Origin: Sisyra terminalis
Taxonomy: Eukaryota; Arthropoda; Insecta; Neuroptera; Sisyridae
Direction of reading: 5' to 3'
Length of the DNA stretch: 64,000 bases
Assembly: GCA_958496175.1 (NCBI GenBank)
Contig: OY292275.1
Location: 5,270,001-5,334,000, forward strand
Shown here: piece by piece, positions 1-12,067 of the stretch
How positions within the stretch are numbered: the stretch's first letter is position 1
How the letters are laid out: each line of letters starts with the position of its first letter
The notes under the pieces: model-generated
Database searches by the model: none
Seen by the model: the letters and a program-made list of their open reading frames with translations, nothing else
What the model was told of the DNA's origin: nothing
Made by a program: the position numbers and the translations under genes

Positions 1-249
1 GATCATCAGTGCTAGCATGTGTACGGCAACGAGCAGGGTTGTACAAATGGCAAATGCCACGAGCACTTCTTGCGGCACTTTTGTATCACCGTTTAGTTGC
101 ACCTCCACCATGGCGACCATCGCGAATCCGGATAGCAATGCGGACGTTTTGCTTGACGCCTTCAGTTTGGCACGACTCAACTGCAATTTACGCCAGGATA
201 AGTAACCCGGCGTGTGGAGACCATCTCCGGCTTGCGACATTGCACTATT
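1..249 (-). CDS. Orai: Orai calcium channel, second coding exon (partial, runs off left edge)
   Basis: Orai forms the plasma-membrane pore of the store-operated (CRAC) calcium channel and is opened by STIM when ER calcium falls. Read on the minus strand, the exon opens after a consensus acceptor (TTTTTATGATTGCAG, AG at 251-250). It encodes NSA, then [20 protein letters not shown], then the basic stretch [11 protein letters not shown], then TM1 ([17 protein letters not shown]), a short loop and most of TM2 ([20 protein letters not shown]). The glutamate of MVEVQL (residue 89 counting from exon 1) is the selectivity-filter residue, E106 in human ORAI1. K74 sits at the position of human R91, as in flies. 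The frame is open to base 1, so TM3-4 and the C-terminal coiled coil lie outside the window. It joins exon 1 at phase 0. An internal ATG at 240 could start a shorter isoform. Identification is near certain because the N-terminal and TM1 blocks are almost invariant in animals. Confidence 0.97.
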
Positions 250-1145
250 CTGCAATCATAAAAACGAAATAAAATTAAGTTCAACTCTTTTTGACTTCAA
301 TACTTTACAAGAAAAGTGGACACTAAATGTTATTTATGTTAATATTGAGTACCCATAAGTTAGTTAAAATAACTACATTCGCGTTAATGTAAAGCAGAAC
401 CGGTATGGTTTTTTGCGGCGACAAAAAACACCGTTAAAACTATATCTCCAAGAATTTGAAGTCTTAAGTCCGAAGAATTTTTTTGGACCGTAAGCCTATT
501 CAAAACTTAAATCCGGAATCTTAAGAATATGTTAAATTTGCTCTAGGTTGACTATGACTAACGTTCAATAATCCTCCGCTTTACGAACCTAATGCATTCT
601 TCATAAACTATCCGTAAATCGAAAATCGCTATTAATATGAGATCCTATTAGAAAGTGATATGTTCTAGCTAGTAAAAATACCCATAAAAGAACTCAATTT
701 TACTACAGAACCACATTAAATATAGAGCGTAAATAAATTAACAATGCACTATACGTAAGAACGTTTGATAACTATTTATAAATATTTTGGGATTCTCCAT
801 ATAACAAAACCTCAGAGTTTATATGGTTTTTTTAAACTTTTCCATATGTTATAGATGATATCAAATTAATAAATAAATAAATGTTATAAGTAATTAAAAA
901 TATTTGGTAGTAATAAGGAACAAATAAAACTGTAAAACCACTCATGTATCCAGAAAGACAATAAAGAACTTGGGCAATATATATAACAAAACCAAGCATA
1001 AACTTTATTTAAATACTAAAATCTTTTTATTATTCTTTTTTTCGGGATTCCTCACAAAAAATGTAAGCAAAACAGAAAAAAAAAATCATATATTGTCCGT
1101 AATTGTGAATATTTCACCAATATACCGAATTTTTTATAACTAATA

Positions 1146-1900
1146 ATGTCCCTAATATCGAATCGAGCATCCGTAAAGCGGGGGATTATTGTAAATACTA
1201 AAGATTGTATCGTACCAGTATGTTATCACCAATTTACTATTGGTTCCGATCAAAATTTCAACTTCTTTTCTACTATTTCGACACTAAATGAAACAATTTT
1301 GGGTTCAGTTTCGGAATTAAACAAATTTTTAGTCAAATAAATAATCTTTTATAAAATTGATGATAAGATTATTAATAGGTCAAATAGTTGTAAGTATTTG
1401 GGGATAAATTTTGACTGTCATATGATGTGGGATAAACAAATTAAAGAAGTTATAAGAAAGACTAGATATTTCCAATTTATTTTCTTTAAACTAATAAATA
1501 TAATGTATACTAAAGTTTTAGCTGAACTATAAGAAGCAACATAAGAATGTAACAAAGATAATAGCTAAAATACAAAACAGATTAATTCGATTTTTGAGTG
1601 ATAAAGTTGATAATAATGACTAATATTGATTATTAAGAATAAATTTATTGCATAGTCACTTATGTTATTGTAAAGATGAATAAAACAATGATAAGGGCAA
1701 AGCCAGGGTCAAACCCTTGCAATTACCAAAGATAAATAAAAACATATCACAAAATAACGCAAAATATATAGCAACTAAATATTATAATAAACAACGACAG
1801 TCATTAAAGACTTTAAGTTTAAAGCGTAAGATTAACAAAAAGAAAATAATTAATGATATATGTTTTATGTTATTCGATTAATAAGAATATTTTCCAGGCC
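1146..1900 (+). pseudogene. Non-LTR retrotransposon (Jockey/CR1-like) C-terminal remnant
   Basis: The plus strand around 1378-1545 reads NSCKYLGINFDCHMMWDKQI, then KEVIRKTRYFQFIFFKLINI. This matches the stretch just after the reverse transcriptase core of Jockey/CR1 LINEs (KYLGI.LD..L.W..HI....K). About 300 bp further on, at 1725-1880, LPKINKNISQNNAKYIATKY and similar text resembles the very C-terminal region of those ORF2 proteins. An open frame at 1146-1340 just upstream may be the preceding part. Several stops and frame changes break it and no 5' region is present. It is a dead fragment, called by motif spacing only. Confidence 0.55.
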
Positions 1901-2552
1901 TATGTACAGGTGTTTTGTAATACCTCTATAGGAGCATATTTTGTATGTATATGCTCTGGGGAATGTGGGGAAAATTTGACAACGATAGGTAATAATGAGT
2001 ATAAAGAAAATGAATAACTTTGGCTACAAAAAAGGATTTTTGTTTACAAGATATGTTAAAGTAATTTTTGAAGAGATACAACGAAAGGCTTTTAAACCTG
2101 GAACGAAAGAAAATCAGGATTCTCGTAAATCTACTAATAAAAAATTGTCATTTGCAAAAATATCTTCACACCATTGGAATAAATACAAATTTAAATCAAT
2201 ACATGAAATGTCGGAATTAAAAGATAACTTTTATAGCTTATTTAACTATTCATCTTTGGCTTAGCATCGTTGACTTGGCTCTCTGGAATCACCTGGACAT
2301 AACTTAGAAAATATTCATTAAGGCTCAATCGATTACCCACTGAAGTTTATTTCAAAATCAAAGATCGATTATAACTATGAATAAGGTTGATATACAGTAA
2401 TACTTCTATGGTATGCTGGATAGATGAAATTCAAATAAGATAAATTAGATTTCAAATGGCTTGAAAAATGAATCCCTAGAACAAAATTGGCTTTACAAAA
2501 GAAATATACGAAACGATTAACGATGTTGGACTATTTAGTTATCATTTTATAG

Positions 2553-2857
2553 CAAGGGTAGGCAAACCTTAGTACTGGTATGATCGACAATAATTTTTCT
2601 TATTTATTCGCGATCGACTTCGAAAAATCGGTTAAATTATTAAACGAATACAAATTTAAAGAGAGAATGATTAAAAGGAAGTATTTGAAGCACTATATGG
2701 GAATCAGTACTATCAGTTGTAGAATAGATGCGTGTTTCATTTTAAATATCAATTTTAATGTTTGCTAAATTTTCAGTACATATTTTCAATTGAAAGATTT
2801 GAAATTTAACTAAAAACTTATTTAAAATGCCTGCAATCGACCGTTTGCCTACCCCTG
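2553..2857. mobile_element. hAT-type MITE (305 bp)
   Basis: The ends are inverted: the left begins CAAGGGTAGGCAAAC and the right ends GTTTGCCTACCCCTG, whose complement begins CAGGGGTAGGCAAAC. The flanks are TTTTATAG (2545-2552) and TTCTATAG (2858-2865), an 8-bp target duplication with one mismatch, as expected for hAT. There is no transposase inside; the 62-residue open frame in it has no recognisable domain. Confidence 0.75.
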
Positions 2858-3409
2858 TTCTATAGCGTATTTTCTTTTGCGATTTCGCCCCCTGGAATCG
2901 ACCCGAAATTCGCCGCCCCCTATTTCTATCATCAGTCAAGAAAATTGATAAAAAGTCAAATACTTTTAAATTCTTTAACTATTTTAAAATTTACTTTTTT
3001 GTGTTTTTCTCAAAGGAAAATATTTCATGGCTTTTTTTTAATTGTTATTTACCGCCGCATTACAACTAAGTACTAAGGTTTTTAGCGAGTCTAGGGTTAA
3101 TAAAAATCCCTAATCGAGAAATATCGAAAATTTGTTCGATTCACAATTCTAACCCAACACCTACTAGTCCCATGCATCCACGACGCTATGCTATTGTTGT
3201 CATTGGAGAAACTTATAAAATCAAAACAAATACCAACGTTTTTATATATAAGCCGGATTCTTGTAAAAGTAAGCCAAAGAACAAAAACATACAAATTTTA
3301 AAAAAATAAAAATCATATCATAGATAAGCCGAACGTATTGGTAAATGAAAACTTTTAGAGATTTTTCAACGAAAAACTATTCCTAAAGATATCTTCCGTC
3401 AAGGGGTTG

Positions 3410-3950
3410 TTGGCACAGGAAACTAAAAAGGATGAATTGACGCAGAAATTGTCAACTATTGGTTAGAAAACATTTGGTGTAAACGCAAAAATTCATTTTT
3501 CTTTTACCAAAAAACGGTTTAATATACGAATCGGAAGTCAAAGAAAAGGTGAAAAGTATTCACAATTGGTTGTTATTCCTGGAGGACTGACATTTAAATT
3601 ACAGTCTTTGGATCTAAGCGTTAAAAAAATCTTTTAAAATCAAAATACGTGAGCAATAGGAGGACTGGATTTGGTCAATGGTTACCATTCATTCACGACG
3701 AAGTATGGATCAATCAAAAAGCTCTCTTATGCTGAAGTATGGCAATGGATCGACGAATGTTGAAGTGAAATAATCGCGGATTATATCCATCCGAAGCGCT
3801 AACAACTATGATATCTCATGCCACTGATAAATAAGAATCTGAAGAAGAATTCGAAGATCAAATCAAGGCTGAAATTCCAGAATCTTTTAACAAGATGTTT
3901 GATCTTTTTAATCCTGAATTTGTCGCAAGATTTGATGGTTATAATTAATA
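3410..3950 (+). pseudogene. pogo/Tigger-like DDE transposase remnant
   Basis: Frame by frame the plus strand reads IDAEIVNYWLENIWCKRKNS, then VVIPGGLTFKLQSLDLSVKK, then KYGSIKKLSYAEVWQWIDEC. These correspond to the second half of the pogo/Tigger (DDE_1, CENP-B-like) catalytic domain: the IPGGLT..LQ.LD.SV block carries the third acidic residue, and the W..W.D.. block follows it. In-frame stops and at least two frameshifts show it is dead. The N-terminal HTH domains were not found. Nearby copies of ATAAGCCGG (about 3246 and 3985) may be remains of the element ends, but I could not delimit them. Confidence 0.7.
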
Positions 3951-4037
3951 AATATTACTTTTCTAAATAAATTAATTGTGTATAAGCCGGACTTAGTTAT
4001 AAGCCGATATTCTATTGGCTAAAGTTCCTTTTAAATC

Positions 4038-4222
4038 GGCCAATATCTGGTAACGTTGCATTTTCTACTTTGTTAATTTATTTTCCAAAAAATCGCCCCA
4101 TAGTGAAAATTTAGCCCCAAACCGAAAAACATATATCATTTTAAAGCTGAATTAACAAAAAAATCGTGAATAGAAATAAAAAAACAAAATTGAAAATGCA
4201 ACGTTGCCGGATATTGATATCA
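4038..4222. mobile_element. MITE, diverged copy of the GGCAACGTTGCATTTT-core family
   Basis: The inverted arms are AATATCTGGTAACGTTGCA on the left and TGCAACGTTGCCGGATATTG on the right, around a core with GAAAATTTAGCC and AATTAACAAAAAAATCG. The core matches the better preserved copies at 5218, 11836, 18351 and 35249. The GGCTCAAG termini of those copies are not recognisable here. Confidence 0.6.
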
Positions 4223-4279
4223 TATCACAACTTTTTCCCATCGATAAGCCGTGGCTTATAGACAAGAACTTAGGTTACA

Positions 4280-5110
4280 AGAAAAAATGGCAATGAAGAG
4301 GTATACGGGCTTACAAAAATAAACCCAAGTATGCAATTTAAGGGTCCAGAACTGGCTATACTAAATGGACCAGAATACCAAATGAACTCAAAATGCGCAA
4401 ATAAAACCCTGGAATAACTACTCAGGAGACAAATTTTCAAAGATTATGATAGAAAACAATGAAAGATTGAATGCAGGAAATGGAGTGGGGAAGAAAAAAC
4501 TTTTGGGCCCCTGAACATGAGCTGGAAAATATACACAAAGATCCATACAGCGATCCATTGAGATTTATTTCAAAAGTGGAACTAGAAACAAAGTTGGAGT
4601 GCAATAGTTTTTTTAAAAACGCAGCTCAGAGGAACTCTTAGAAGAGGCTCTTTTAATTTGGGTTCCAATGCAAATCGTTGGGAAATACCAAGGTTTATAA
4701 AATATACAGGTGGCCTCATGGTGGCTACGTGATGGATACATGACGTATCCAGAAGAAATTCGTACATATATTCAGACTGATCAATTTTAAAATTCTTCGT
4801 ATGACGTAATTTATTTTTTCCTAATGGAGCAACCTGTGTAATTTACAAACCTTGGGGAAATACCACCTTCAAATGCGATTAATCCACTAGAAAGTTTAAA
4901 AGATTTTTGTTACCTATTATAAAATTGCGTTTTACAGCAAAAAAAAAATCAATTGAAAATTTAGAACTATTTGGGAGCTGGTGCTAAGAGTGGATTGGAA
5001 ACATAGATCCTTAGGACATAAGAAAAGAAGTACTTAAAGAGCTTTGAGCAGATGTAGAAGGACAGAGAAAACCAAATGGATCGATAAAATCATAAGCCGA
5101 AAAATATTGA
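4280..5110 (+). repeat. Degraded retrotransposon-like repeat related to 16.8 kb
   Basis: The stretch AAATGAACTCAAAATGCGCA at about 4380 and the 60 bases after it align with 16813-16890, which follow a LINE RNase H domain. A block near 4520-4580 (GAAAATATACACAAAGATCC) also resembles 2310-2360 in the Orai intron. Both suggest the tail of a non-LTR element. The protein frame is too broken to name a domain. Confidence 0.35.
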
Positions 5111-5217
5111 AACCAAAGAAAGAATAATTATAGTAGAAGAATAATAAAGTATAATAAATATTGTAGACGAATAATAATAATCACATATTAAACTTGAAGG
5201 AATTAACGGCTCAAGTG

Positions 5218-5432
5218 TACTTTAGTACATCCACAATCTGGCAACGTTGCATTTTCAACTTTGTTTTTAATTTAATTTGCAATTAAATTGGCCTATAATG
5301 TAAATTTAGCCACAAAAGAGAGAATTCTACCATATAAGAATTGAAAAAACAACAATATCGCGAATTAAATTAAAAACAAAGTCGAAAATGCAACGTTGCC
5401 AGATTGTAGGTGTACTAAAGTACACTTGAGCC
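5218..5432. mobile_element. hAT-like MITE with 8-bp target duplication (215 bp)
   Basis: The ends are GGCTCAAGTGTACTTTAG and CTAAAGTACACTTGAGCC, and the arms continue into the GGCAACGTTGCATTTT core. The perfect 8-bp duplication GAATTAAC lies at 5210-5217 and 5433-5440. This is one of the best preserved copies of a family seen five times in the window. Confidence 0.85.
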
Positions 5433-5440
5433 GAATTAAC

Positions 5441-7190
5441 ATATGAACGAAGAAACAAAAGAAGAATGAGTATCTTGATCTGAAGGATAATAAAAGATTT
5501 TGTTGAAACTTCCGAAAGTAGTAGAAGAAAAACAGAAAAAAAAAATAATAAATTATCATTTAACTAGGAAAATTAAACTTTAATCTTTAAAGACTCCAAT
5601 TTTGTGCAATTCTTAATTTTAACTTAATTCTTTGGGTACTGAATTATTTAAAGAGTATCATACATCTGAAACGTATTTAATTTGTTGCTATCTGAAGTAG
5701 TATGATAATGCAATATTTTGTATGTAACAAATTGTTTATTTTAATTTAATACATAGTTTAAATAAGATATAAGTTTATAATAATTACAGAATTAAAAATT
5801 AAATGTTATTACGCCAAAATTTGCGCATGACGAGCGTGAGCCGTCAAATGTACCCAAAGGGTTAATAAAGAAAAACAATGCCTGCAATTGCCTTATCTGA
5901 ATCAAGATTCACTGATCCATAGACATAAGTTTATAAAAAACGCATAAATATTTACAATTTATTTCTATGAAATATTACGAAAAAAACTCACTTGAAAAAT
6001 ACAAACTTTCAACAAAATCACCGCTGTTTTACTAATCCACACTTGAGTTACATCTTAGACGACAAATTTTTTTAAAGTTAACAATAAAACCCATCGAAAA
6101 CTAACGAAAAAATAAAATAAAATACCTGACTAGTACTCTCCGAATCAAACATCATATAAAATCCAGCCGAAAATAAGCAATAAAAACTTTAAGTGTTAAT
6201 TCACTTATTGAAAATATAAAGACTTGTTAACTGAATTTTACTACAATCATAACTGACGATTTGTAAAAATCGGCGAAAAGAAAAACATTTAGATTCAATT
6301 AAAAACATAATAAACAACGATTCATTCAATATGTTCTTTGTACAATTTCGACAACTGACGAAATCGATAGATTTAATCAATAACTCGACAACATTTTCGC
6401 ATTACAAAGACCATATTGATGTCTTCAATTATTCACTTTGCTCGAAACGATTTCAGAAGAGTTAAACGTTTCCAGCGAATTAATTGAAGCAATTGTATCA
6501 AACGTTGCTAGTCTCAATTCAATTGAGAAAAGATATTTTCATATTTCATATTTCATATTACAATTGTGACACATCAAATGATATATTCATCCCAAAAGAA
6601 AATACTTTAATTTGCATTGGTTTTAAGCACATTGAAAGACTTCAATCATAATCTTTAGATAAATGTTATGTTATTGTGTGATTATAACAAAACCGTTTAT
6701 GATTAAAGCAAATATTTACCGCAAACCAATAAAACTAAGTTGCGAAGCGTTAATTTTTCAACGTTTCATTAGATTTTAATATTTTATATAAATTATTGGG
6801 GCTATGAAACAGTGATGGTTATTGTGGAATTTTCGCGGAAATTTTTTCTCTTCACGTTAAATTTAAATATTCAATACTCAATGCCCAACGTCTGGTTTCG
6901 TATTTTAAGTGTATACTTAGTTAATATTATTACAATCAAATAAATATTATGATTTCCATATCTCTAATATTTATTCAGACTTCCACGAAATGCAAAAGGT
7001 AGTGAAGGCCTTTAAATCCAAGTTAATAAGACAAACAACACTCTTAAGATAAAATAGCTACATTATGATTTTAGGGGTTTTTAGAAGCTTTCATTAAATT
7101 ACTAACGCATATATCCATAGTAAAATGTAACTGTTTTTGTTGGCAAGTTAGTGCAAATGTGTCTACGACCTCTTAAATTATTAAAAGTTA
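5441..7190. other. No gene or element recognised
   Basis: This is AT-rich intron sequence within Orai. I see no conserved coding stretch, terminal inverted repeat or tandem repeat in it. Confidence 0.5.
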
Positions 7191-7351
7191 TATCATTTTA
7201 TATTATAGTGAGTAAATAGCACCAGCGGCGTTATCTTTACGCTTCGCAGCCAAAATAAACAGAACATGGAACATTTCCAAAGTGTAGAGTGTAGGTTAAT
7301 TGATAGTCCTGAACTTTGAGCTTTATGCAACGCTGTCGTTTCCATGTTATC

Positions 7352-7664
7352 TGGCCTCAAAATATTGCCATTAATATCGTAAGCATCGCGAGGGAGGTGC
7401 GGGGGAGGCAAATTTGCCTGGAGAAAAACACGAACAGTATACATTTTCAACTAATAAAAGAATTAAAAATATTTGACTTTTCACCAATTTTCCTGGCCTC
7501 AAAATATTGCCATTAATATCGTAAGCAACGCGGGGGAGGCATAAAAAAGGGGCGGCATATTGACATTGAAAATTCCATCAAAGAATTTGCTCTGAGAAAA
7601 ACATGAACAGTACATTTTCAACTAATTAAAGAATTAAAAATATTTGACTTTTCACCAATTTTCT
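7352..7664. repeat. Two-unit tandem duplication (about 142 and 171 bp)
   Basis: Unit 1 (7352-7493) and unit 2 (7494-7664) both begin TGGCCTCAAAATATTGCCAT and end in TTGACTTTTCACCAATTTTC. Unit 2 carries about 29 extra bases after a GGGGGAGGC motif. Just downstream, GCATATTACGCCACTGA (about 7723-7739) looks like a hAT right end, and CAGCGGCGTTATC at about 7221 may be its left end. No target duplication was found, so the enclosing element is uncertain. Confidence 0.6.
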
Positions 7665-8499
7665 TGACTAATAATGAAAATGGGAGGCAGAAAATTTCCG
7701 GTCGGCTCCGGGTGGCGAAAACGCATATTACGCCACTGACTAATATAAAAATATAACAAATTTATGGGTTGAAAAAGAAAATTTCAAAGAGAAACAATTC
7801 AGGCATTCGCGTGTAGGCAACTATTCATACATCGATGTAATGCTAATAGTATACCATAGTTCATTGAAAATATAAAGATTTTCTAATGCTTTTTTTGAAG
7901 AAAATTGTCCCTCAACCCATTACCAGCTACTTGAAATCATATTTATGCATTTTTTTTAATAATAAATATAATTTTTTTGCATTTGATGAAATAAATGTGC
8001 ATTATTTGTTTATTGAATCTATTTTTTTTTTCATTTGCGAATTTTTAAAATTAAAAAGAAAATCCAAACATCAACTTTTAATTGTCTATAGCAGTGGTTC
8101 CCAAAGTTAAATGGGCTCCAATCCTTAAAACAAAAATTTCCAAACTTGGAACCCACCTCTTAGCTGTCTTAGAGGAAAGAGGTCATCGATATTGGTAATG
8201 CTATTGAAAATATTTATTAATTCCTATTTATTTTATTCACATTTTATACAGTGGCGAATTGCCCATTGGAGGCCTACTAAATATCCACTGGCAACCCATA
8301 GTTTGCGAAATATTGATCTATTGCATATTTAAAATATATATGAAATAGCACTAAAAATTTTATACCATATAAGTGGCCAGGATTTTCAAAGAACTCCTTG
8401 GTTAAGGAGATGAAATTGCCTTTTAAGTCTAGAAAAAAAGCTAATTTTTTAAAATAAGTTAGAGAGAATAATTTAAATTTATTGGTATGAAAAATGCAC

Positions 8500-9600
8500 A
8501 TTGATTATTGATAATGTTTATTTATCTTTCATCTCTATAACTTCAGTGGAAGTATTAAGTTTTTAAGGTCCTTATCCTACTATTATTACCGAAGAATATG
8601 ATATGAACAAAAATTCAGATTTATGTTGTTAATTATTGGTGAAATCCTATTAAAAGATAACATTCAATTCCAGATAGATCACTGTAATAAATCACAAAGA
8701 CATAATAATATCGAAATATATATCAATGAATCGGTGATCAAATACTATAATACCTATATACGGAAAACCTCAGAAAATTAATATTTATTACACCGGGGGA
8801 AGTTTACTTTTAAAATATTCCAGGCAAAGCTCTATAACGTAGGCAGAAACCATGAAAAAGATATGAATTTTCTCAAATCAGTAGAGTTTTGGTATTCAGT
8901 TCTACCAAAAAAATAAGTTTAATGTAGTTTAAAAATAGAAAATAAGTACCGGAAGTTAATTTGGTTAATTTTAGTCAAACATTTTTGGACTCAAAACAAT
9001 AAATGCGCCGTTTATTTTGAAAGTGAGTTAAGCCCATTTCAAGAACAATCCCTATAGTATTATCATTTTTAACCATAGAAACATAAGATACTAAAGAGGG
9101 GAGAATAATTGGCGTTTTTATTAACAACTAAAATGAAATCAGTAATTTCTGAAAACTTAGCAGTTAAATAACTAACATACTTTGTTCTAGTTACAAGAAG
9201 AAGAATCACCATATAGACCGTCTTTGAAATGGACTTACGCCACTTTCAAAATAAACGAGTCAAATAATAGTACCAATACGTGAAGTTCTGGGTAACATAG
9301 TAGAATTACATGAACTATACTGTTTTCCTATGCTTAGCCGGTGGTTTTGTACTATTGTACTATTTTTCACTTCAAATACATAAAGGCCTGTTTACTTTTT
9401 GGGATTTTTTTTATACTTTCCCACAGTATTTACGATGAAAAATGTGCCATGAGAAGAAAATAATCCGTACTACCCCTTAATTTCAAAATTAATATCTTGA
9501 AACACCAAATTTATGAAGAATATTATCCTAAAACTTGCAGAAAATGATAAACTTTAATGACAATAAACAAATCTGCTGGATTTATTAAACAATTTAATAA
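8500..9600. other. No gene or element recognised
   Basis: This is AT-rich sequence inside the Orai intron without a recognisable coding or repeat signature. Confidence 0.45.
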
Positions 9601-9617
9601 TTACAAGTAAATCTATG

Positions 9618-10330
9618 CAGTGGCGTAGCTAGGTAACCAAGGGCCCTGGGGCAAATTAAAAAATAGGGGCCCCACTGCTATGTAAACTAATGAGGTTTTA
9701 TCACATAAAAATATTAAATATACAAATATTTTAAAAATGCTAAGCTACTTAAGCTCTTTTTTGTGCACTGCAGGGTAGGTAATAAAAATATTAAACAGTA
9801 ACAACATAAGTTGCAATTAATACTTGGTGTAGGTTTGGCTAATAAAACGAAATAGGAGAAGATTCACGGGTTTATTATATAAAGATCGGGCCTACCAACT
9901 GACTAAATAACAATTATAGTTACAATTTTTTCTTTGCTTTACTTTTCGCAAAAGTATCAATAACTTTGTTTAAATCCAGGCTTGATGCGGTTTTGTTTTC
10001 AATTGCTATTAGCGATAAATATCGGAGTCGAGTTTGGCCCATATTATTTCTTAAATATTTTTTTATTATTTTTAATTTGCTAAATGGCCTTTCAGCTGCT
10101 GCAGAAGTGACAGGAATTGTAAAGAATAATAACATTGCTGTAAATACTTCCGTTAGGTCGCATTCTAGCACTCCATATTTCCTCATTATTTCCTTACATA
10201 TTTGGTGAACTTCCAACTGAATTTCCAAAAGTTCAGTTCAATTGAGATTTCTGGTAAGGATTCGAGGGCCCCCTGAGCTTGAGGGCCCCGGAGCACTGCC
10301 CCGCCTAGCCCCTAGGTAGCTACACCACTG
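9618..10330. mobile_element. hAT transposon, internally deleted (713 bp)
   Basis: The left end is CAGTGGCGTAGCTAGG and the right end is CCTAGGTAGCTACACCACTG, a typical hAT terminal inverted repeat. The perfect 8-bp target duplication AATCTATG lies at 9610-9617 and 10331-10338. GGGGCCC-rich subterminal sequence lies inside both ends. Only the 3' part of a transposase remains (9920-10228). A shorter, 228-bp derivative of the same family is at 39396-39623. Confidence 0.9.
9920..10228 (-). pseudogene. hAT transposase C-terminal dimerisation domain (remnant)
   Basis: The minus-strand frame of about 102 residues contains FFTIPVTSAAAERPFSKLKI followed by KKYLRNNMGQTRLRYLSLIA. This is the hAT C-terminal dimerisation (hATC) motif: AAAER.FS.LK.IK..LR..M...RL..L..I. 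The frame is intact to its stop but has no ATG at its upstream end. The DDE-type catalytic region and the BED zinc finger are missing because the element is deleted between here and its end at 10330. A scrap of the same region (TTATTTCCTTACATA..TTGG) persists in the 39.4-kb copy. Confidence 0.85.
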
Positions 10331-10757
10331 AATCTATGCTTCAGGATAAGATTGTATTAAATGTGTATTTAAGAAACTTAACGTATCTTTTAAGCTTTAT
10401 AGATTAGAGCTTAATAGTTTTGCTTGTAGTAAAGTTTTATGTACATGAAGAAAAATGTAATTACTTTAGAAGAGATCTACTTTTTACTCCAACTTAATCA
10501 AAGTGGAAAATTGAAGTGTGTAGATATGCTATATACTTAAGAGTTATTGCGATAGAGGAAAACTTATGTTAAGTAGAAAAGAAATATTATAGTGAAGAAT
10601 TAGATATGATATTAATGAAGCCACTCCAACCAATCAATTGCCGTCAGTTATTAGCCCAATAGATAGTTCGTTTTGCATCTGGTGTCTGGTCTTTCGGCCT
10701 GTTATCCCACAAGTATAGTAACTAGAAGCGTTTAGCATTATAATTTCGAGAACTTAC

Positions 10758-10877
10758 ATTAAATGGAACTGATGCTGGACACCAATTGTGTTCCCTCTGT
10801 TTGAATTTGTAGTCGTTTTTCAATTTGGCAAGATAAGCGGTGTCAAACCCGGTTGTACTTGTCGACCAAACCGACAT
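10758..10877 (-). CDS. Orai: Orai, first coding exon
   Basis: This exon encodes 40 residues beginning MSVWSTSTTGFDT and ending NWCPASVPFN, followed at once by a GTAAGT donor (10757-10752). From memory the long fly Orai isoform also begins MSVWTT, with a similarly spaced GLET stretch, which is why I assign this exon to Orai. The exon ends at phase 0 and the downstream exon at 249 begins at phase 0, so the join reads [13 protein letters not shown] without a break. The start is fixed by an in-frame TAA at 10928-10926 with no ATG between it and 10877. The exon encodes the cytosolic N-terminus ahead of the conserved channel body. The intervening intron is 10,508 bp. No clear core promoter was recognised upstream; a more GC-rich stretch at about 11230-11560 may be promoter or 5' UTR. 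The link to exon 2 rests on homology and phase, not on transcript data. Confidence 0.85.
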
Positions 10878-11835
10878 TAGGACAACAATCGCTTCTTTTC
10901 GGTCTGAATCAAAACACAAGAATTGTTATGTGATTTTCGTCATATTGTGTGGCAAAGACCCATAGTATGACTCATCCACGAGTGCTTTACCTCAATGTAA
11001 CAGTGATTTATGATTGTAAAGTAGTAAAATCTTCAAGTTTACGATAATATTTACTTTCGGCAAATTCTATACTTATCTGAGAATCAACGTTTATTATTCC
11101 ATACGACAGCGTGTAAAAAAGGAAAAATATGCATCAGCTGATTTGAATGACTTGTATATGAATATAATAAAACGAAAGTAAACGCCAAAGTTACGGTTTT
11201 CCAATCTGGGTTAATAGGTTATGATTGATGCGAGGCAAATTCAAAAATATAATTACCGCATTTTGATCGTCGTTGGCAATTTGGTGGATTCTTTCAGACG
11301 AAAATTTATTTTTAACGCGTATTACGACCACTTGCTACATAGTCTGCATTACAAATGAAACTTCCCGACGACAAGTCGTGACAAAACCGGACCAGTTTTA
11401 ACGTCTCTATAATGTCACATGGCCAATGTGATTTAGCTGGTGTGGCGGAAATAAACGATGTTGCACGAGTGGGAATCTCCTGGTCTGTTCTTGGCATTGG
11501 TGATTTGTGATCAATTGGCTTGGGTGAGATAAGAGTTTGGTACAATGGAAAATAACGTGACGTAAGAAAATTCGCTTCTGTATCATTATCTTTAATTAAT
11601 CGGAAGTCGCAATTTAATTTTGTCTCGATTGATTTAATGAAAAAGCGTATGAAAATGCACTTGACAAGATAATACGTCCACGATTTGAGGAGAATATCTC
11701 GTTTAAAGTTTTGTTTACAATGATTAAGAATACCACCGGAAAGTTTCACCTGTACACTACTATATATTCCTTCATTTGTATATAATATTTAATGTAATAT
11801 ACTCTAATTTCTTGTGGGTTTTCTCAAAATAGATT

Positions 11836-12067
11836 GGCTCAAGTGTACTTTATCACACCCATAATCCGGTAACGTTGCATTTTCGACTTTGTTTTTAATT
11901 TAATTCGCGATTAAATCGGTCCATAATGAAAATTTAGCCACAAAAGAGAGAATTATACCATATTAGAATTGAATTAACAAAAATATCGCGAATTAAATTT
12001 AAAAAAAAGTCGAAAATGTAACGTTGCCATATTGTGGGTGTGCTAAAGTACCGTAAGTGCTTGAGCC
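11836..12067. mobile_element. hAT-like MITE with perfect 8-bp target duplication (232 bp)
   Basis: It begins GGCTCAAGTGTACTTTA and ends AAGTGCTTGAGCC, with the GTAACGTTGCATTTTCGAC core and its inverted mate. AATAGATT is duplicated at 11828-11835 and 12068-12075. It lies about 1 kb upstream of the Orai start codon, so it could affect that promoter region. Confidence 0.88.

Larger units (their letters stand above)
250..10757 (-). other. Orai intron 1, transposon-filled
   Basis: This intron separates the two Orai coding exons. The donor is GTAAGT at 10757-10752 and the acceptor is GCAG at 253-250. It contains a LINE remnant, a hAT MITE, a pogo transposase remnant, two MITEs of the GGCAACGTTGCATTTT-core family, a 142-bp tandem duplication and a hAT deletion derivative with target duplication. 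These are listed separately. In 250-1130 and 5441-7190 I see no gene or element, only AT-rich sequence. Confidence 0.75.

Noticed and set aside
17..272. Plus-strand open frames at the left edge
   Set aside because: They are shadows of the Orai exon, which is coded on the opposite strand with near-invariant protein sequence.
8093..8280. hAT-like strings CAGTGGTTCCCAAAGT (8093) and CAGTGGCGAATTGCCC (8251)
   Set aside because: Each resembles a hAT terminus, but no matching opposite end or target duplication was found, so no element is called.
11312..11749. Longest open frames in the window (145 codons, minus strand; another 145 at 17866-18303)
   Set aside because: The 11.3-kb frame starts at GTG rather than ATG, has no recognisable domain and lies in the less AT-rich DNA upstream of Orai, where stops are rarer by composition. 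The 17.9-kb frame is real but only as part of a broken gene, listed as a pseudogene.
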